This document shows, piece by piece, positions 61,664 through 64,000 of a DNA stretch of 64,000 bases. Position 1 is the stretch's first letter. The number at the start of each line of letters is the position of its first letter. Both the position numbers and the translations under genes were made by a program. Source of the DNA: Melieria omissa. Taxonomy: Eukaryota; Arthropoda; Insecta; Diptera; Ulidiidae. The stretch spans positions 31,001 to 95,000 of the forward strand of contig CAXARI010000037.1 of NCBI GenBank assembly GCA_963971225.1, in the 5' to 3' direction. The notes under the pieces are model-generated. The model was not told the origin of the DNA. It worked only from the letters and a program-made list of their open reading frames with translations, and did not search any database.

Positions 61664-62106
<443 letters not shown>

Positions 62107-62625
62107 CAGACGGCCATCGAGGAAGTACTTAAGAAAGAAGCGACAGTGCAAGTTAAGTCACACATGGTTACGGTGCAATGCAGGGGTCTGGTATCCGATA
62201 TTAGTACCAAAGAGGAGTTGCTGGATGCTCTAGAGAGGCAGGCGAGAATCAGAAGACCAGAGGGGTCCGCAATAAGGCGTTTAAGGAACACGTACGGTGG
62301 AACGCAGACAGCTTACATAACGCTACCAGCGGTAGATGCTAAGAAAGTAGTGGACTTAAAGCACCTGCGTGTGGGATGGGTCCGTTGCCGGATGTCGGAG
62401 GCCTTATCGCCAACGAAATGCTACAGATGCTGGGGCTATGGCCACATGGCTGCAGCGTGTAAAGAACCAGATCGAACGGGGTTGTGTAGAAGGTGTGGAG
62501 ATAAGGGGCACGTCGCATCATCATGCAAAAACGCAGAAAGGTGTGCTCTTTGCCACGGGCCACATGATGCAGGGAGTACGAAGTGTCCTCGGTATCAGGA
62601 GGCAAGAAGTAAGAAGCGTTCATGA
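62107..62625 (+). pseudogene. R1-type ORF1 C-terminal part, copy F
   Basis: Open from the GATA junction to TGA at 62623-62625, with the same three knuckles (the third is CALCHGPHDAGSTKC). A Lys replaces Glu in VLKKEATVQ. The N-terminal half is missing. Confidence 0.85.
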
Positions 62626-64000
62626 GAATTATTCAACTCAACCTTAATCACTGTGCGGCAGCACAAGACCTATTGTGGCATAGCCAGAGCGAGCTGCGGG
62701 CAGACATCGCGCTGTTGGCAGAGCCGTACGCTGACATAGGCTCCCACAACTGGTCTACTGATAGGTCGCATAAGGCTGCTATCTGGACCCTGGGCGACAA
62801 AACTGCACAACGTAGGTCAACAATGACAAATGTAGGCTTTACTTGGATCCAAATCGAGGGGATGTACATAGCTAGCTGCTACGCACCGCCGAGCATGCCC
62901 ATAGAAGAGTTCACAAGGATGATGTCAATATTGACGACGGAGCTAAAAGACTTACGCCCGATCATAGTGGCAGGTGACTTTAATGCCTGGTCGCAAACTT
63001 GGGGAAGTAAGCACACAAACCCGCGAGGAAGGGTAGTCGAGGAGGCTTTCGCTTCGATTGACCTAGTGCTTCTTAACGAACCAGGTCACTTCACATTTGA
63101 GTCAGGGAGAGGACGATCGATCATAGACCTAACTTATGCAGATAGATCGATAGCAAAGCATGCTAAGTGGGAAGTGTCCAAGGTTTACACACATAGTGAT
63201 CACCACGCCATCATTATTGATGTGGCTATAAGGCAAAAATGGAATACGCATGTACATAAGGTGCAGAAGATCTCATGGAAGAGGAGCGCTTTCGATGCAG
63301 AATCCTTTGAGGTGGTTTGGAGCGAGGCTTTGTTTGACGACGGTACGGCAGAATCCAAAGCTACACAGATAGCGAAAAGGCTGGCAGAGGCGTGCGATGC
63401 AGCGATGCCGAGGCGAAGTGGCAAGGTCAACAGACAAGCGGCGTACTGGTGGACCGAAGAAATAGCCGATCTACGAAAAAACTGCATAAAAGCGCGCAGA
63501 AAGGCTCAGAGAGCGCGACGAAGACAAGATTTCGGCGAGAAACAAGCGAAGTTTCATGCTTGCAGGCTAGCGCTGAAAAAGGCAATAAAAGCCAGTAAAA
63601 ATCGATGCTTCAGGGAATTATGCGACAGTGCTGATGTCGATCCATGGGGGCAAGCCTACAAAACGGTGATGAGTAAGGTGAAAGGCCCAAGAGCTCCCCA
63701 ACCTACATGCACAATTTTACTGAAGAAGGTCGTTACTTCGCTCTTCCCACAACAGGAAAGAATGGGCAATGTCAGCGTAAGTAACAGTGTAGATGTACCG
63801 GAGACAAACGATGTAACGACGGAGGAAGTACTAAGCATCATTGGAAGGATCAGCGATAGAAAGGCCCCAGGACCGGATGGGGTGCCAAACGCAGCGCTCA
63901 AGGCCGCGATTCGCTCGAGACCTGATGTATTCGCGGATCTCTATAGCTCGTGCATCAGAGAGGGAATCTTTCCCTCTCTGATGCTATTGCTGAAACCCGG
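62622..64000 (+). pseudogene. R1-type ORF2, copy F, open to the window end
   Basis: ATG at 62622 at the ATGA overlap. The frame has no stop to 64000 and includes the whole endonuclease and the start of RT (APGPDGVPNAALK). Aspartate at the ADIDSHN site is Gly here, and Pro in QPTCPIL is Thr. Whether the later 35-bp deletion is present cannot be seen. Confidence 0.8.

Larger units (their letters stand above)
62107..64000 (+). mobile_element. R1-clade LINE copy F (family 2), tandem unit 3, runs off the window
   Basis: The third copy with the identical 5' truncation at CAGACGGCC. ORF1 and the first 1,379 bases of ORF2 are inside the window. No deletion relative to copy E is visible up to 64000. 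Confidence 0.9.

Overview
The window reads as repeat-dense, heterochromatin-like insect DNA, most probably from a dipteran (inference from the mix of R1, LOA, RTE and CR1/Jockey LINEs, mariner/Tc1, piggyBac-like and gypsy elements; no host marker gene fixes the species). I found no convincing single-copy host gene, no rRNA gene, no functional tRNA gene and no CRISPR array. Nearly every long reading frame belongs to a mobile element, and most are broken.

Region 1 (1-10.9 kb): a plus-strand CR1/Jockey-type LINE is split by a tRNA-derived SINE, which is itself split by a 1.8-kb foldback element. A minus-strand LINE with an FP-like ORF1 follows, then a piggyBac-like element containing a mariner, then a second deleted mariner. 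Region 2 (10.9-19.3 kb): a minus-strand Ty3/gypsy element (LTRs, SAP-domain Gag with a zinc knuckle, PR-RT-RNase H-integrase) with a 5'-truncated LINE between RNase H and integrase. Region 3 (19.3-23.6 kb): a degenerate tandem repeat running up to a Helitron-like 3' end, ATGCAAAAT-type repeats split by a solo LTR of the same gypsy group, AT-rich DNA and a deleted Tc1-like element.

Region 4 (23.6-64 kb) is the striking part. Seven copies of R1-clade LINEs, from two families, all lie in the same orientation and are separated only by (GATA)n arrays of about 0.2-0.8 kb. Where visible, element ends abut GATA directly. The order is family 1 (copy A), 2 (C), 1 (B), 2 (G), 2 (D), 2 (E), 2 (F). D, E and F begin at the identical 5' truncation point and look like a tandem amplification of a truncated LINE plus GATA unit. 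Copy A carries a deep nest: GATA > R1 LINE > TTAA element > mariner > RTE LINE > LOA LINE, each level supported by ends or target-site duplications.

Functionally, the R1-type elements encode a three-zinc-knuckle ORF1 and an endonuclease/reverse transcriptase ORF2 joined by an ATGA stop-start overlap. The best hypothesis is an R1-clade lineage whose endonuclease targets GATA microsatellites, comparable to but distinct from Waldo, Mino, TRAS and SART. The arrays were then amplified by recombination between GATA blocks. The copies seen in full are defective (shared 35-bp deletion, stop codons), so any active source is elsewhere.
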